Positions 1 through 12,479 of a DNA stretch of 64,000 nucleotides are shown here, one piece after another (the first letter of the stretch is position 1; each line of letters opens with the position of its first letter). The notes beneath the pieces were generated by a model. That model saw nothing but the letters and a program-made list of their open reading frames with translations. It had not been told where the DNA came from and did not search any database. A program made the translations under genes and the position numbers. Source of the stretch: Atkinsonella hypoxylon (taxonomy: Eukaryota; Ascomycota; Sordariomycetes; Hypocreales; Clavicipitaceae); the NCBI GenBank assembly GCA_000729835.1, contig JFHB01000026.1, forward strand, positions 124,001 through 188,000, in the 5' to 3' direction.

Positions 1-400
1 GGGACAGAGCCTGGTCCCCAAAGAGGTTTTGAGGGAAACCAGGACGTTTAATGGATTCTAATTCGCCCAACTATTGATTGCTTATAGTGTCGTAACACAA
101 AAGCACCGCAAAGTCAGGCCCTGTGCCAATGATGCGTGTCCACACCAAGTGTCCAAGAGGAGCCTGCGCAGATACCGTCTTTAGGATACAAGGAGCCATC
201 TATTCCCGTCTAAATAATCACCAAATGAGAGTATACATAGCAAACTCGAACAAGACTAAACTCCACGCGGAACACATCTAAATGAATGCCCCTACATGCA
301 CCACAACACCATCGCTGAACCCATGCTCACGCTCTAGCAACCGTAAAATGACGTGTCCATTCTTGCAAACTTCCAAGCATGCTTGCGACCAAACTGCCCA
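1..400. other. Left edge, non-coding
   Basis: This stretch lies downstream of the stop of the first minus-strand gene. It probably holds that gene's 3' untranslated region and terminator. I see no convincing coding segment, RNA gene or repeat in it. Confidence 0.5.
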
Positions 401-2324
401 TCAAAATCTCTTCTCCCACGCTCCCCACCAGACGCCCATATTCGCGGCCACCACCAGATCAAGCATTTTCAACCCCTCATGATGAACAATCAATTTGCCC
501 AGTTTGACGTCTCGCCCACTGGTGCCGCCGCCAGCTGATTCGCTCCCCAGGTTGAGTTTAAAAGGCGAGACCGTACCATCATCCTTATCATGGTCGTCGT
601 CGTGACCCTTCGCTCCAGCACTCTGCTTGAGGAGCTTTTCTAGGTTTCCTTTCCACTGCTCCTTGGAATTCTTAGCGTGCTCAACCCAGATTTCTGTAGA
701 CGGGAGATTGAATCGTAGCTCGCTAACTGGTCGGCTCGAGGACTTGAAGACGTTCATTGGGTTTTGATCTGCAACCAGAGGATTGTAGTTTGCGCTTGTA
801 GTGAACTCATAAGGCGTGTGTCGACAGTCGAGACTACGCCCGGCGTTACCGGTTTGAAATTCACATCTACCATCCCACGGGCTGTCGAACACGTATCCAC
901 GAGCCTTCATGCCAGGCGGAGGTGGTCCGTTGGTGACGACGGCTTCTACAGCGTCCGTTATGTCGCTGGCAGTAGACACCACTGACCCAACGCTATCGCT
1001 TCGGTGGCGGCTGAGTGCGTGGCGACTCGCTTGCTGGAATTTCTTCACAACGCTGTTCCTGAGACTGATCGAGTATCGCATGGCCATCTGTCGCGAGAAC
1101 ACACCTATTCCGCTCCTCGCGGTGCTTCGATCTTCCCCTTCCGCGACAAGTTTCTTCCTGAAAGCCATGTTTCTGAATTTGGCGTACCCGGAGTTTTCGA
1201 GCTCTATGTTGATGGGCGGATATAACTGTGACGTCGAAGGCATCGGCGGACCCAAATTCGATTGCAGCTGGTTATCCGGAACGTCGCCAACCTCTGCGGG
1301 GTCAAGTTGCCTTAAGGATACCCGGCCAATATTCCACTGTTGGCCAGAACTCGGATCTCGGCGAATAATTGTCAAAGTGATGGGCGATCCCGCTCCGACG
1401 CTCTCAGCCACGCTGTGTTTTCGAGGCGACGGGGATTGGTTGAGTGCCTGGCTGGCAGGCTGGTGTTGAATCGGATGTGACGTCGAATTTGAGCTAGCGA
1501 CGCCACCGTTGGGTAGGGAGGCTGCCAAGAGCGGTTCTGGCAGCTGTGTACTCTGAGATTCAGGCGTGCTCTTGGCGACTTCTCCTGCAGCTGCCTGAGG
1601 ACTGTGCGACTGTGTCACCGCAGTCTTCGCAGAGGTCATTGGACGAGGTCCAATGGGTTTTCTCGCAGGCATGCCGGTATGGAGCCCTGCGGCAGTTCTT
1701 TCATGACTCAGTAAGGTATTTGGGGATGTAAGCGCCTCGAGTTGAACGTTCGTAGATGATCGTATGGGACTGGAAGACTCAAGTAAAACGCGACTTTTCC
1801 GAAGAACGCCATTTTCGCCCGAAATATCGTTTCGTGAAGCATACGATTCGGCAGAGATGAGCGGCTGAAGAACCGGTAATCGGGTCGGGTTCATCTGACT
1901 CTCCGGTAATGAAGAGCGAGAGCAATCGGCGACTGGCTTCCGAGGAATCGTGTGCGGTGAAGAGACGCTTTCTTCGCTAGATCGCCAAGTAGTTTCGTCA
2001 TGGAATGGCCCAAGAACGTTCAGGTTATCTGCATCATCCAGGTGAATGTAGTAAAGAGAGTTGGAGACGTCCTCGGCGGTCACATTCCTCTCTTGGGGCT
2101 TGTATGTTGAAAGAAGAACGTCTGCAGAAAAGTGTTAAGGCATGCAAGCGTTGGTAAGCTGACATTCGGGAGGAGAGGCTACCTCTGGTGCCCGGTACTC
2201 GCGAGATGTAGAGAGTAAGAGACTGTTGTTTCCCGTCCACGGGTTTCTCAGGATACTGCGGGGGATTCGCCGCCAGCTCGTTAAGGGCAGTCAAGGACCT
2301 GGCCTCCATGGCGTCTATGGACAT
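401..2324 (-). CDS. Conserved fungal protein of unknown function, two exons
   Basis: Exons run 2324-2183 and 2121-401 with a GT..AG intron (donor GTAGCC, acceptor CTGCAG), giving 620 aa. The join splits an Asp codon (g|ac) and keeps the frame, linking a conserved-looking N-terminus (about residues 1-80, with a YISRVPGTRD motif) to the large second exon. A long Ser/Pro/Gln-rich, probably disordered segment follows (about 90-300). The C-terminal third looks folded: it includes ITLTIIRRD, GYVFDSPWDGRCEF and a tail ending in GVWWGAWEKRF. No signal peptide or membrane helix is evident. I do not recognise a named domain, though similar proteins seem widespread in filamentous ascomycetes (recall only). 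The ATG at 2324 was chosen because it opens the conserved N-terminus; the upstream ATG at 2456 adds an unconserved-looking leader. Confidence 0.8.
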
Positions 2325-3113
2325 TGCTGAGGTTTTTGCCGGAGGGAAAGTGGAAGAATTAAACTCATGAGTGTATTGTGTCCTATTTGGCTGACTGGCT
2401 TGAAGCAGAGAGAAAGAGAACGGCGGTCCAGCAAGAACATGGGCGTATAACGGCAAGCGAATGTGCGACGAGGTGAGGGGATCCGCCAGAGTGAATATAG
2501 AAATGCTGAAAGAAGTGGGGAGGTGGCTTTGCGAGATATGAAAAAGAATTCAAAGTCAAAGATAAAGAAACTGAACAAGTAAAAGGAATTCGAGACGATT
2601 GAGAAGCGGCCTGAGCAGCCCTCCATTTTTCTGTTCATGGTGTTGCGGCCGTTGGGCGGCTGTCTAAAGGCCACATGCAAGGGTCCATCTGTCTTGGCTG
2701 TCGCCAGCTGGCAGTTCTGGGACTTACGTCATTGTCCTGACTCCTGGCCTGGCACGCGCCACCCGGCATTGATGTTCTTTCTTGCTGCTCGTTTCGAACA
2801 TTGTCGAATGGTATAATAGTTGATTGAGGTTACAACGAAACAATGCAAATTCCTTTCTTCTTCCTTGTTTTCCTTTTCAACGAGCATCTGCTGATGCCAA
2901 AGCGACCCGATGAAGCGGAGGGCCAGGACGCCCGCAGGTGATCTTGTTCGGGCGTCTGATCGTTTATGCTTCGAGTCAGTGTGCAACGCACCGATGGCAT
3001 TTATCATGACTGACGCGCTTCTGATAGCTTACCAAAGTACGTAGTACAGGTACGCCATTTAGTTACACAGACTATTAAGTGCATTATTATATGTTTTTTC
3101 CCCGGCATATTTC
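2325..3113. other. Intergenic region between two minus-strand genes
   Basis: This holds the promoter and 5' leader of the preceding minus-strand gene and the 3' end of the next one. Short ORFs occur on both strands but none resembles a protein I know. No repeat family or RNA gene was seen. Confidence 0.4.
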
Positions 3114-4661
3114 CTACATCTTCTCGCTGCTGTCTGTCTCTCGACGCATAATGCTATTAACTTTATCAGAGCCTCTAAGGCTGATAATTGTACAATATTC
3201 ACCTAACAACTCCGCAAGATATCGCTCTCTGTTCTTAAAGTGCTCAAGTCGTACATCCTTGACGAAAGTTTTGGCAACGTTGATCAATGTCTGAGTTGAA
3301 GGAAGAGCGCAGAGATCATCGGCAGTGATAGTCAGTTCCTTGGTATCACTAGTCCCACCTAGAGCTTGATATATTCCTGGCTCGGCAATAGCCCTGAGAC
3401 AATATTGATCAAACAATGAATGGTAGGTAAGAAGTCTCAGGATCTCCGCGAGCGAGTCTGGCAGCTCGGGGCACCACTGCGGCAATGCTTCAGGGCCGCC
3501 TGACGAACTGAATTGAGCTGCTGCAGCGAACTCAAGGGTATGAACGAGCTCGCTGCACTCCATCGACAGGCATTCTTCGGAGCGCGTGTATCCCATCATC
3601 TTTCTCCACCACATATTGCAGAAGATGGATGAAATGATGACGGGAATCAGGATCACGTACCCCCACCACCGAGTTGCTGTAATCATGGATGCCACACCAC
3701 CCATCAACGTAGCCGTGCCATTGATAGCGCAAAACACTTGCACCTTGCGAGCTCGTCTTTTGACAAGGGCGGCCGCTGTACAAGGGCCAAGGAGTGTCTG
3801 TGACTTTGTAACGTGCGACTGGCTCTGGCAGAAGATAAAAATGGCCCAGCTGCAGTTGGCGAGACCGAATAGCGCAATGGGTGTGTTGCCAACATATCCG
3901 GATAATAGATTGGACGCCAGATATACTGCATGATTTGCACCACCGATGGCCATGTACGTGCCAACGCAGATAAAAACAGCTCCAAATCCCATCAGCAGAT
4001 CCATGATCCAGCGCGTCACCAGCTCGGTTCCCAATTCGCGGAAGTTGATAGCCAAGATAACATCAAGATCCGTGGTCATCTCTTGCCGTTTTTCTCGTTC
4101 ACACTTCTCGCGCAACAGGAGCCGTCTTTGATTTCTCAGATAACGGATATTAGGGAAGGCTCTCCTGGCATCCCGAAAGGCGAAAATTGACAGTATGCCG
4201 GCGGCAGTAGCACCAATGACCATGAAGACCACGGCATATAGTGGAACAGGCACATCATTCCAAACATTGGCGGCGAAATCTCCAGCATTGGCCAGTTCCA
4301 TGAATCCCACAACCCATGACAAGTTGTTGACAAACTGTGTGTCTGGAGCGACCATCCATTGTCCTTGCTTGTTCCTCAGAAGCTTCACAACTTGTTGGTG
4401 CCGAGTAGACTGCTGCTGGGCTGTGGGCACGGGGTTGATGCTCACATGTCCAGTGACTGAGGGTGGTTGGGACGTTGCCATCATCTGCGTTGCCTGTTGT
4501 GGTAATTCGACGGCCAGCACTGCCTCCTTGACCTTGACGGCAGCTAATCCTGGGGTAGGTGGCCGGTCCTTGGCACCCGATGCACGGCAGCCGCCAGACG
4601 AGGTTTGTGTGGATTGATTGTTCTTGTTCTTGTTCTTGTTCGAATCGAACTTGGACTGCAA
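3114..4661 (-). CDS. Multi-pass integral membrane protein, function unknown
   Basis: Single-exon gene of 515 aa. The N-terminal 130 residues are polar and low-complexity, starting with Asn-Lys repeats encoded by a TTCTTG-type hexamer repeat at about 4617-4640. Hydrophobic segments follow: about 135-165 (VPLYAVVFMVIGATAAG), about 215-290 (several helices, MDLLMGFGAVFICVGTYMA and then IALFGLANCSWAIFIF) and about 310-350 (YVILIPVIISSIFC). A soluble C-terminal domain of about 160 residues contains LPQWCPELPDSLAEIL. It therefore probably sits in a cellular membrane with both ends soluble. I do not recognise the family. The neighbouring gene lies on the same strand about 0.8 kb downstream. Confidence 0.8.
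   Translation of the reverse strand: MQSKFDSNKNKNKNNQSTQTSSGGCRASGAKDRPPTPGLAAVKVKEAVLAVELPQQATQMMATSQPPSVTGHVSINPVPTAQQQSTRHQQVVKLLRNKQGQWMVAPDTQFVNNLSWVVGFMELANAGDFAANVWNDVPVPLYAVVFMVIGATAAGILSIFAFRDARRAFPNIRYLRNQRRLLLREKCEREKRQEMTTDLDVILAINFRELGTELVTRWIMDLLMGFGAVFICVGTYMAIGGANHAVYLASNLLSGYVGNTPIALFGLANCSWAIFIFCQSQSHVTKSQTLLGPCTAAALVKRRARKVQVFCAINGTATLMGGVASMITATRWWGYVILIPVIISSIFCNMWWRKMMGYTRSEECLSMECSELVHTLEFAAAAQFSSSGGPEALPQWCPELPDSLAEILRLLTYHSLFDQYCLRAIAEPGIYQALGGTSDTKELTITADDLCALPSTQTLINVAKTFVKDVRLEHFKNRERYLAELLGEYCTIISLRGSDKVNSIMRRETDSSEKM
4617..4641 (+). repeat. TTCTTG hexamer microsatellite inside a coding region
   Basis: About four tandem TTCTTG-like units encode the Asn/Lys-rich start of the membrane protein (read on the minus strand as Asn-Lys pairs). 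Unit-number changes would be length-neutral for the frame, since the unit is 6 bp. Confidence 0.7.
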
Positions 4662-7343
4662 GATGCTAAGTTGAGATAAGAGTTGCTATCCCATGAGCAC
4701 GAGCATGAAAGGAAAGGGCTTCCAGTTCCAGAGAAGACGGACAAGAAACGGGGATAAGAAGGGGCAGAGAGGGGGCCTGACTATGGCCACGTCGTCTCTC
4801 CCCCGGCCAGCACTATGTTGATCTTTGTATTTGTATGGAAGTATTACTCGTCGCTTACCTAGTCAGTGTAATATGCCTGTGAGAACTTGTGAGGATGATT
4901 TTAATACAAAGCATTACGAAAAGGTCATACGTATGTGTGTGTTATTTTGTATTCTAGTTTTTTTCTTCTTAAGTTAAAGCGCCAGCGAGTCTCATGGCCG
5001 CCTCGCGTCGCTCCTTGCCAGGCTGGTGTTGGTGTGCCTGTTAATGTCTTCATCAGCTTGGCCTGAAGGAACCAATGAATTTCTCGCGCCACTCGGAGAT
5101 TGACTGGGATCTCTGTTGATAGCGCACGGCTCTGCCGGCACAGCAATGCACGTCTGACACTGGCTAAAGGGGGTTTGGTAGTTTGGGGGCACACAGCTCA
5201 TCCCGGAATTAGCCGCTCTTTTGCCCTTTCGCTTGGTTGCTCGCCATTTCCCATTGTTCGTTATTGGTTCTCACGAATACTCACTACGTCATTTGGACAG
5301 TCCCGAAACCGCAGATGTCTGTTGTTTCTAGAGCGCCGAAACTAAAAGTTAGGCATGGATATCATTTTGGCAGTCGTACGTCCCTGAGGGAGGTCACACA
5401 CAAAGGATGTGGTGTGTGGGATGGGACCATGAAAATGTCGAGGCTGGATTATTATCCCTTTGACAGTGGGAAGACCTCGGGCAGGACACGAGGGATGTGG
5501 GCCAATTAGGATGCGGCTACATGAGAGGTACTTATTGTACGTATCGCAGCTTTTCCACCTTCGGCTGGTTAGCTACATTGCAAGAGGCCTCACCTAGACC
5601 GGTCTTAGAAGCAGTAGCTAAGGCTAATAAAGATCTCTTTTTTATAGAGGTTGTTCGCAATAAAGTTGCTTTTATTCTCTTCAGTAGACATCTTGAAACC
5701 CGTTATATAGTGTTCTCTATACAACGTATTCTAGCGGAGCTATTGAGGAGGTTCAGGTTCAGAGGTACCTAGCATGTATCGAAAAAGGTGTGGGTCCGTG
5801 ACCTGCCTGAGGCCTTACCACACTGTCTACGACCAAAGGGCTCCAACCCCATACCAACAAGGATTGTGTGGCCCAATCGAAATGAGTGTCTTGACAGATA
5901 CCTCTTGTATATACTATCTCACACGATGAGGTAGGTACCTAGACATGTGCATGCTTCGTGGGCCTGACTCGATTTATCCCATTGGCAGCTATAAGAAGAC
6001 AGCTGGGTCACGACTGGCCAAGAGGAACAGAGGTGGTATTACGTGCAGGCAATCGGGATAAATAATGACTTGCAAAACACGCTTGTTGTTCGCCTTCGTT
6101 CTAGATTGTCGAATCCGATTCGTGACTCCAAATACACTCATTACACTCATGATTGCCACCCCAACGAAACCCCACCAAAATCACTGACGCAGGAGATGAA
6201 GCGCGATAGCAGACCCCATGGATCGAATCCATCGAAGCTAGCCGATAAACCCATGCGCCTTTTGTCCCTCTTCAGTCCCAGGCTTTTCGAGAAACTTAAA
6301 TTGTGTCTTGTGCATTTTAAAACTCTTCACAAGCCAGGTCTGGATTTGTGTGACTTCCTAAAAAAGCGTAAAGCCTCCAGCCAGCCCATTCAATTTGGAT
6401 GGAGTTTCTTTCCAATGGCGCGGTCACGTGAGCCACAAGAGATGAACCGCGGGTCAACAAAGTCTCCGCTTACGCAGGAACGTGATCACTAACTATGAAG
6501 CCTTGGCTGATGTGAAAACTTAGCAACAATTGCGTTATTGCTGTACGCACAACCCAGCGAGCTCTGCCGTTTGATCAGTTTGTTGAGATTGAATCCCAAC
6601 TAATCATGTTGATATGAAAAAAAAAAAAAACGTACACCCCCTCACGCCGATATTTGCATCCTGACAAGCCTCATCCAGAGCTTGAAGCTTGAAGCTCGGT
6701 GGAAGCTTGAGCTTGAACCATACTGCGGAGCAAGCTCACTCCACGCTTCATTATCAGCAAACTTACGATATAGCAATCATGGAAGTTGTAAACAAGACTG
6801 CCACATTTTCACTCCGACTACTGTACGCAGTAACGCCTTCTAACCAACATCCAGGATCGACGCTGTCTCCTCGTGGAAAGACCCTATGAACTTAATCTGG
6901 GACCCATACGGCTTCACTTTGGTGGGAATACACCGTGTTAGACATCTCCGATCTCGGCGCTGTGTCATTCTAGCTTACATCTTGTTATGATAAACCAGAG
7001 GTATGCGTGACTTGGCGCATAAACAGCACAACTCATATCGTGACAAGCGCGAGGTAACGCGAGTATTGATCCCGTCTAAATTTAAGGTCAAAGGAAACCA
7101 CAGCCGAGCTGCTGCCTAAAGTTTGAAAAGAGGAAAACAATAAACAAACAAAGAAAAAAAAAAACTTACCGGATTAGCTTTTGGAGCTCATGTGCCTGCA
7201 ATGCCACTGATTTCTGCGCACAGCAAAAGTACAAATATGTCTCAGCTTCCCAGGATTCCCAAGAAAGAAAAAGACTGTAATCCAAACTTCCTCGAAGGTA
7301 TCGTTCTTCTATATATACATATAGACACAGAGAGCACTGGATC
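4662..7343. other. 2.7-kb intergenic region with one repeat relic
   Basis: No intact gene is supported. The left part is the upstream region of the minus-strand membrane protein. A transposon-like coding relic lies near 5573-5772. The right part (6.0-7.3 kb) is AT-richer, with A-runs near 6617 and 7150, and precedes the plus-strand gene at 7344. Confidence 0.4.
5573..5772 (+). mobile_element. Probable transposable-element coding relic
   Basis: An open frame of about 65 codons (containing EASPRPVLEAVAKANKDLFF and ending RRFRFRGT) is not part of any supported gene. It has the alpha-helical, charged look of repeat-encoded fungal proteins. It lacks its own plausible start and is flanked by non-coding DNA. 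A similar-style fragment lies near 57149. The mobile-element origin is an inference from context; I cannot name the family. Confidence 0.3.
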
Positions 7344-8526
7344 TTGCCGTCTCAAATGGCGCTTGTGACGACTTGGTTTCCTCTTTATTACTTTGCGGGA
7401 GCGGTCGGTGTCAGTGGCATCTTCGCTGGTGCTACAATTTTCGGCCTGCTTCAATTCGGTATCCAAGAGGCGTTGAAGCCGGATCCCAATACCATTCGAT
7501 ACGTCTTCAAGATTGGACTGGATGGTGCCGGTAGTAATGAAGGCTATGACCCGCTCATAGGAGCTGGAGGCCGAGCTCCCCGCATCAGAGCATTCGACAA
7601 TCAAGGAAGGCTCATCGGAAAAACAAGCCGTCCAGTCACTTGCAAAGATGGCCAAGACTACTGTCCCTCGAAGATCAGAGGCGTGGAAGAGCAGCCAGCT
7701 TATGGCCTATTTATCGGAAGACAGGATGCAGCCTGCATTGCGGCAATAGCAGTGGATTACGCAGGTGGTGACAAATATGGCTGGGTTGGCAACTGGGCCC
7801 ATGCCTGTTCTCACCCATGGTGAGTAGCAAGTGATGTTGAGCTGTTTGATTCTGGAACGTTTTGGAAAATAACATGCTCTAGGTATTACTCGGACATCGA
7901 CGCGAAGCTGCAGAATGCTTCGGTCAAGCTTGATTGCGCCTGGCTGGGCGCCCATGGTTACGAGCGAGGGTACCCGACCGGCATTCGCATCCACTTCACT
8001 GAGTTCGTCGGAGGTTTCCGCGGCCATGGGAATGACGAACAATAGTATGTTATTTTTGTACAAGTGTTGCAGCAAAAGAACGTGGGTTACTAACGACAAT
8101 CTTGTCAAAAGCTACTGCGCGGAAAATAACACCGCTCTGCGGTTTTATTATCATCCGAGTCCCAAGTACTTTGATGGGAAAAACAAAGAGCAGAAAAAGG
8201 CAGCAGAGGCCAAGGCGAAAATAAACACCAAACGAAGCATTGGCATGGACAGACGATCCGTGCTGTCCCATCATGAGGGTCACTCTGCCACCCGCTTGTG
8301 CACAAGCAACACCTCCATAGGGCCCAGCTTGGTTTCTATCAGTGAGAGAACCTTCTGTCACATGCCTGACAAGGTGCTCTATCGATTCTGCAAAGATGTC
8401 AATTCTGGCGCGTGTTGGGATCACGACGCTCATGCCTTTGACGCCAAGGGCAGTGGAGCCCTTGCAGCCCGTGCGGCTCTTCCTAAGATCGAGTTTGAAA
8501 AGCCCCTTATTTGGGGCAAGAAATAG
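7344..8526 (+). CDS. Three-exon protein of unknown function, probable membrane-anchored or secreted
   Basis: Exons are 7344-7819, 7883-8044 and 8112-8526, giving 350 aa. Introns have donors GTGAGT and GTATGT, and acceptors CTAG and AAAAG. The second intron carries a classic branch site (ACTAAC, about 8090). Both joins keep the frame (Trp tg|g, then Tyr ta|c). Residues 10-45 are hydrophobic, giving a signal peptide or N-terminal anchor. The body is Gly/Tyr-rich with several cysteines (CKDGQDYC, SHPWYYSDIDAKL, YYCAENN, CWDHDAHAF), compatible with a disulphide-bonded extracytoplasmic protein. The initiator could be the ATG at 7344 or the in-frame ATG at 7356. A TATA-like run at about 7310-7322 sits unusually close to both. 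I do not recognise the family. Confidence 0.75.
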
Positions 8527-9208
8527 TATGCTCAGTGCGTTGCGGGATTAGAAAAGTTGTCAATCGTATGTATGTTCGATGGTTTGGTTTGCTTACAACA
8601 ACTCGTCTCATCTCAGTTCACCAGTTTGGAAATAGGTGCTTGGAATCAGGTTGGAAATAATTTTTAATGTGTAGTCTGTTGAATAAAGTTATGTTTTGAA
8701 CCAAGTTGTTTCACATCAGAGATACGAATTCGTACGGTGCGTCATAGAGGGTTACCATTTCGTGTCTTGTCAGACGACTCGATGCGATGAAACATTGATG
8801 AGTGGACAAGAAAAATTTCTATCGCTTCGATTATAGTGGAATCTCGATTAAGAATGCGTCGTCGCCTACAATGCACATAACTAATCACATGCGGCACAAA
8901 ATTCAGCAATGTGCAATGGGATCCATGACTACCCAATCGACGTACCAGACTTGCCTCAATCGAGCCAAAAGGCGCGGCTTGCATGTGAAGAGTTTAACTA
9001 GATATATACCAAGTACTCTAATTCGAATTATATCGAAGAAATGCCGGGCCATCCTCACAAGACTTCCAAGATTTGCTATCAAAATTCAGAATCTTTCAAA
9101 AGAGATAAGGGAGGATGGGGGTTCTCTTTTTTGCTGGCCTTATCAAACTGTGCTGAGCTTGTCAGCCATGCGACTTCTTGTCTCAAATGACACTTATCAT
9201 GTAGATAT
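8527..9208. other. Convergent intergenic region
   Basis: This lies between the stop codons of the plus-strand unknown gene and the minus-strand transporter, so it should hold both 3' ends. No coding segment is supported; the ORFs seen are shadows or random. Confidence 0.5.
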
Positions 9209-11089
9209 CTATTTTCCCACCCTGGGCTCAGCTGGCCAGCGCCGGCGCCATCCAGGGCCCCAAATGAAGATGACAGGTATGAACAGAATAAACGAGCCCA
9301 GAATGGCGGCATACATGACAAAAGTTTTGAGATATCCTAAGTCGGCCACCCACTCCGAAACCCGGAAGGAGAGTATGAATGCGACTAGACATCGGAATGA
9401 GGCAATATTGACAAGTGAAGGACCTGCCAGATGGGGGTGTGACTCGAGCACGTAGACGATGCCGATAGTGTTGGTTGCAAGGAAAGAGAAGGCAATCATG
9501 CCAAAACCTAGCAGAAACACTATCCAAGGATATTTTTCGGGATTATCACCGGCGAAGCCGAAAAGGAGACAGCCGATGACGCCGACCAGACAAGGAAGCA
9601 GTAGGTTGAGGGCCTGAATCTCAGGATCGCGGTTACCACGCTTCCCAGCCAGCCAGTTCGCAAACATATCTGCTCCACAGCCGGAAACGACGAAAGACGC
9701 GCAAGCGGCGATAATCACAGGGAACAGGCAGAAGCCAAGGTGCAGGAACGGCCACTTCCACGGCACGGCAAGCAGTTGAGGGGCGACAGTGTAGCCAGCA
9801 GCAAGTGTAGCGGATATAACTGCAGAATTCAGCAGTGTGACGAATAACAGGTGAGGGTAGAAGAAGGTGCGTAGACTGTCCCACAGAGCAGTCAAACCCT
9901 CTCGCCAGTCAGGCTTGAGCGGGAACAGGCGCAGGTTTTGTTTCCAATCACAGGAAGGATAGTTGACATGGTCGATATCCGGACGGACTTGGCCGGGTCG
10001 AAGAGGAGTTGCTGGAATTCCCTCTACAGTGCAGCGTCAGCCTATGAGTCTTTTGCGCGCAACAGGCATTGAGACCTACTGTGCTCATCATCCGATCTTT
10101 GGAATTTCGTCTCGGGGAGAACAAAGAACATGACGGTCCAGAACGCGAGCCCAGCACCTGCTGTCACAAAGTAGATGAATCTCCAGCTCGCGTAGGCAAT
10201 GATATATGGAGCGGCAATGCCCAAGGTCACGATAATGAGACCCTATACAAATGCATGTTAGCGAGAGTATCCATGCCACGGCACGTGGGATTTGAGATGG
10301 GACTGTAGAGTGGGCGACGTACTTGTGTTGCAAACACGACGCTTATGGCGGCGTTGCGTTGGTGATAAAATACCATGTCCTGGATGATGAATGGGATCAG
10401 GCTTTCAACTGTACCGGCACCCAGGGCTTGAATAACTCGGCATGTCAAGTGCGTGCCCAGGGATTGAGTAAACCCAGCTGACACGCAGCCAGCCAGGGCC
10501 ACAATACCGGTCAGCAAGAGAATGGTCCGACGACCAAGAGCGATGGAAAGCGGCACGAGAAAGAAATTCGAGACGCCAATCGTGAGAATAGGGAGAGAAG
10601 CGAGTAGGTAAATCTCCCAGATTGGCGGGCCTGGAAATGCCGCCAGGGCAGTCAGACCGTTGATTCCCGGGGGCAGTTGGACGTGAAGCAAGACTTTCGG
10701 ATTAATGCCAGCATATTCGAAACTGAAGACCGGTAACATGGCGCCGAGGATTAGTTCGGCGGCAGCGGACATGGATCCAAAGAGGCAAAGAGATAATATA
10801 GCGACCACCTTTTTCCAGTTGGGCAAGTTCAGCGGATCTGAGAGGAAGGTCAGCTGGAGCATGGGACGCACAGCCAAAGATGGCGATGCATACCTTTCGG
10901 ATCAGGTGTCGGCATCGGAATCAGATTGATCATGCCATTTTCGAACAAGTGTTTTTCGAAAGACGGAGCCGTTGCGATGTTATCTTTCGACAACGAACTT
11001 GTAATACTATGCTCTATCACCGCTAGCTCGGGTTGATAGTCCCTCTTTCCGTCTTGGAAGGCTGAGCTCGTATACTTGCAGGTGGCCAT
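9209..11089 (-). CDS. Major facilitator superfamily transporter
   Basis: Four exons (11089-10894, 10837-10323, 10242-10080, 10023-9209) give 562 aa. All three introns are GT..AG and phase-consistent. The first join restores a PKDPLNLPNW segment, a typical fungal MFS lead-in just before helix 1. About 12 hydrophobic segments follow, split by a central loop after LPETKFQ. The segment after helix 2 carries SIALGRRTILL, equivalent to the MFS loop 2-3 motif. It should move a small molecule across the plasma or vacuolar membrane; the substrate cannot be told from sequence. The cytosolic N-terminus of about 65 residues is polar. The ATG at 11089 (MATCKY) was preferred; an in-frame ATG at 11170 would add 27 residues. 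No biosynthetic genes flank it. Confidence 0.88.
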
Positions 11090-12479
11090 CTTGAGACACT
11101 TCAAAGACCTGCGTTGAAGCAGTGTTGAAGATGACACAATCCGGGATTCAAGAACTTGGACTGACGGCAATCGCTTTCGTCTACGATATGGACGTCATGT
11201 AATATATCAATGGAGACCAACATTATCATGGCTGCCTAACCCGTGCTGATACATGGTTGAAGAACAACCCCCATGGTTGCAATGCCACAGTACGGAATAG
11301 TCATGGGAAGCTCAGTCCCACAAGCGCTTGGACAATTCGTTGCATGAAAAGGTATGCATGGCTTATCACGCAGGTCCACGGATCTGCCAGCGAAAACGGG
11401 GCGGGAGGATCTAAGCGCCGGGACCAATCACGAGTCATTAGAGGACAAATTGAACGGTGGGTTCAGGACAATTACCCCTTCTATGGCTAAATGTGATCCC
11501 TCGGGCTCACTGCTGAAGACATGTGTTAACAAGACAAGCCTGTTATGGCCCGGATCAACACCCTATCGTTCTCGAGTCTCTCACGCCACTCATGCCTGTC
11601 TGAACCAGAACAGTCGTGTAGCTTTCTGTTAATGTTGCAAGCTCACACACACTCTTTGTGTCACTATCACTAATTACATACTGTATACCAAAACGTTTTG
11701 TCGTGAGTGGTTTTTTTCCGTGGCATATGTAGACTTCGAGACTACGGAGCGCAGCAGACCAAAAGCCCAATGGACAATGCATTTTATCCAGATTTTCGAT
11801 AGTATGGAAGCATAACGCGGCATCTACGAAACACGTGAGAACGTATCGATTGGGCTTCACCCGGAAATGTCAAGACGTTTTGTGGTGTTACTCTCAAACT
11901 CAGTCTTGGATAAAGTGGAAAGTGGGTAACATGTTGCGCCATGGCGGCAAGGGCCTCATGTGTGTGGCTGGTCGGGGAAGTTAGGAAAATAGTTGCAAAA
12001 TGCTGGCAGGCGGGATTGCTCGTAGGCGAAGAATGCTGCTCATGGCTTCCTCGTGCATTCACACTTTAGAAAGAACAAGAGAAAAACAGTAGTAGCCTCG
12101 GTAAATGAGGCAAGGTTCATATCGCGCAGACCAAGAGCTGCAAGTTGTCACTAGTTAGCCTGCTCTCTTTGACAACACCAGTCCATGCGGTCTCAAACAT
12201 TAAATATATCGGAGCCAACAAGACAAAGCGGTTCCGGTCATGTCATTTCACGAGTCTTCTTTTTTTATCTTTTCTCCTGACGCCACGCTTGCTAGGATAT
12301 AATAATACACCAGGAGCCAACGCAACAGCCCATGCAGTGCACCTGAGCTCTTCCCACACAAGTATACAACCACCGTCTATCTTTCTCCCCCTCCACCCAA
12401 CAAACAAACAAACAAACAAACCAAAAAAGGGCCTTCAAGCATTTCCAAAACTTTATTACATCAGACCTTCAAGCGAGAT
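11090..12479. other. Divergent promoter region, MFS gene / HsbA gene
   Basis: This separates the minus-strand transporter from the plus-strand HsbA-like gene, so it contains both promoters. The right end (12350-12479) is a pyrimidine-rich leader followed by a CAAA repeat, typical of a fungal transcript leader. A TACGGAAT motif occurs at 11291. No gene is supported. Confidence 0.5.
12401..12420 (+). repeat. (CAAA)5 microsatellite in the leader of the HsbA-like gene
   Basis: Five perfect CAAA units lie about 60 bp upstream of the ATG of the HsbA-like gene, after a C/T-rich stretch. The position suggests it lies in the 5' untranslated leader. Confidence 0.85.

Noticed and set aside
909..1469. 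186-codon plus-strand ORF inside the first gene
   Set aside because: Antisense shadow of the minus-strand conserved gene; its peptide has no family features.
8802..9455. 217-codon plus-strand ORF overlapping the transporter 3' end
   Set aside because: Antisense to the MFS coding sequence over its second half; the sense strand has a clear 12-helix protein.
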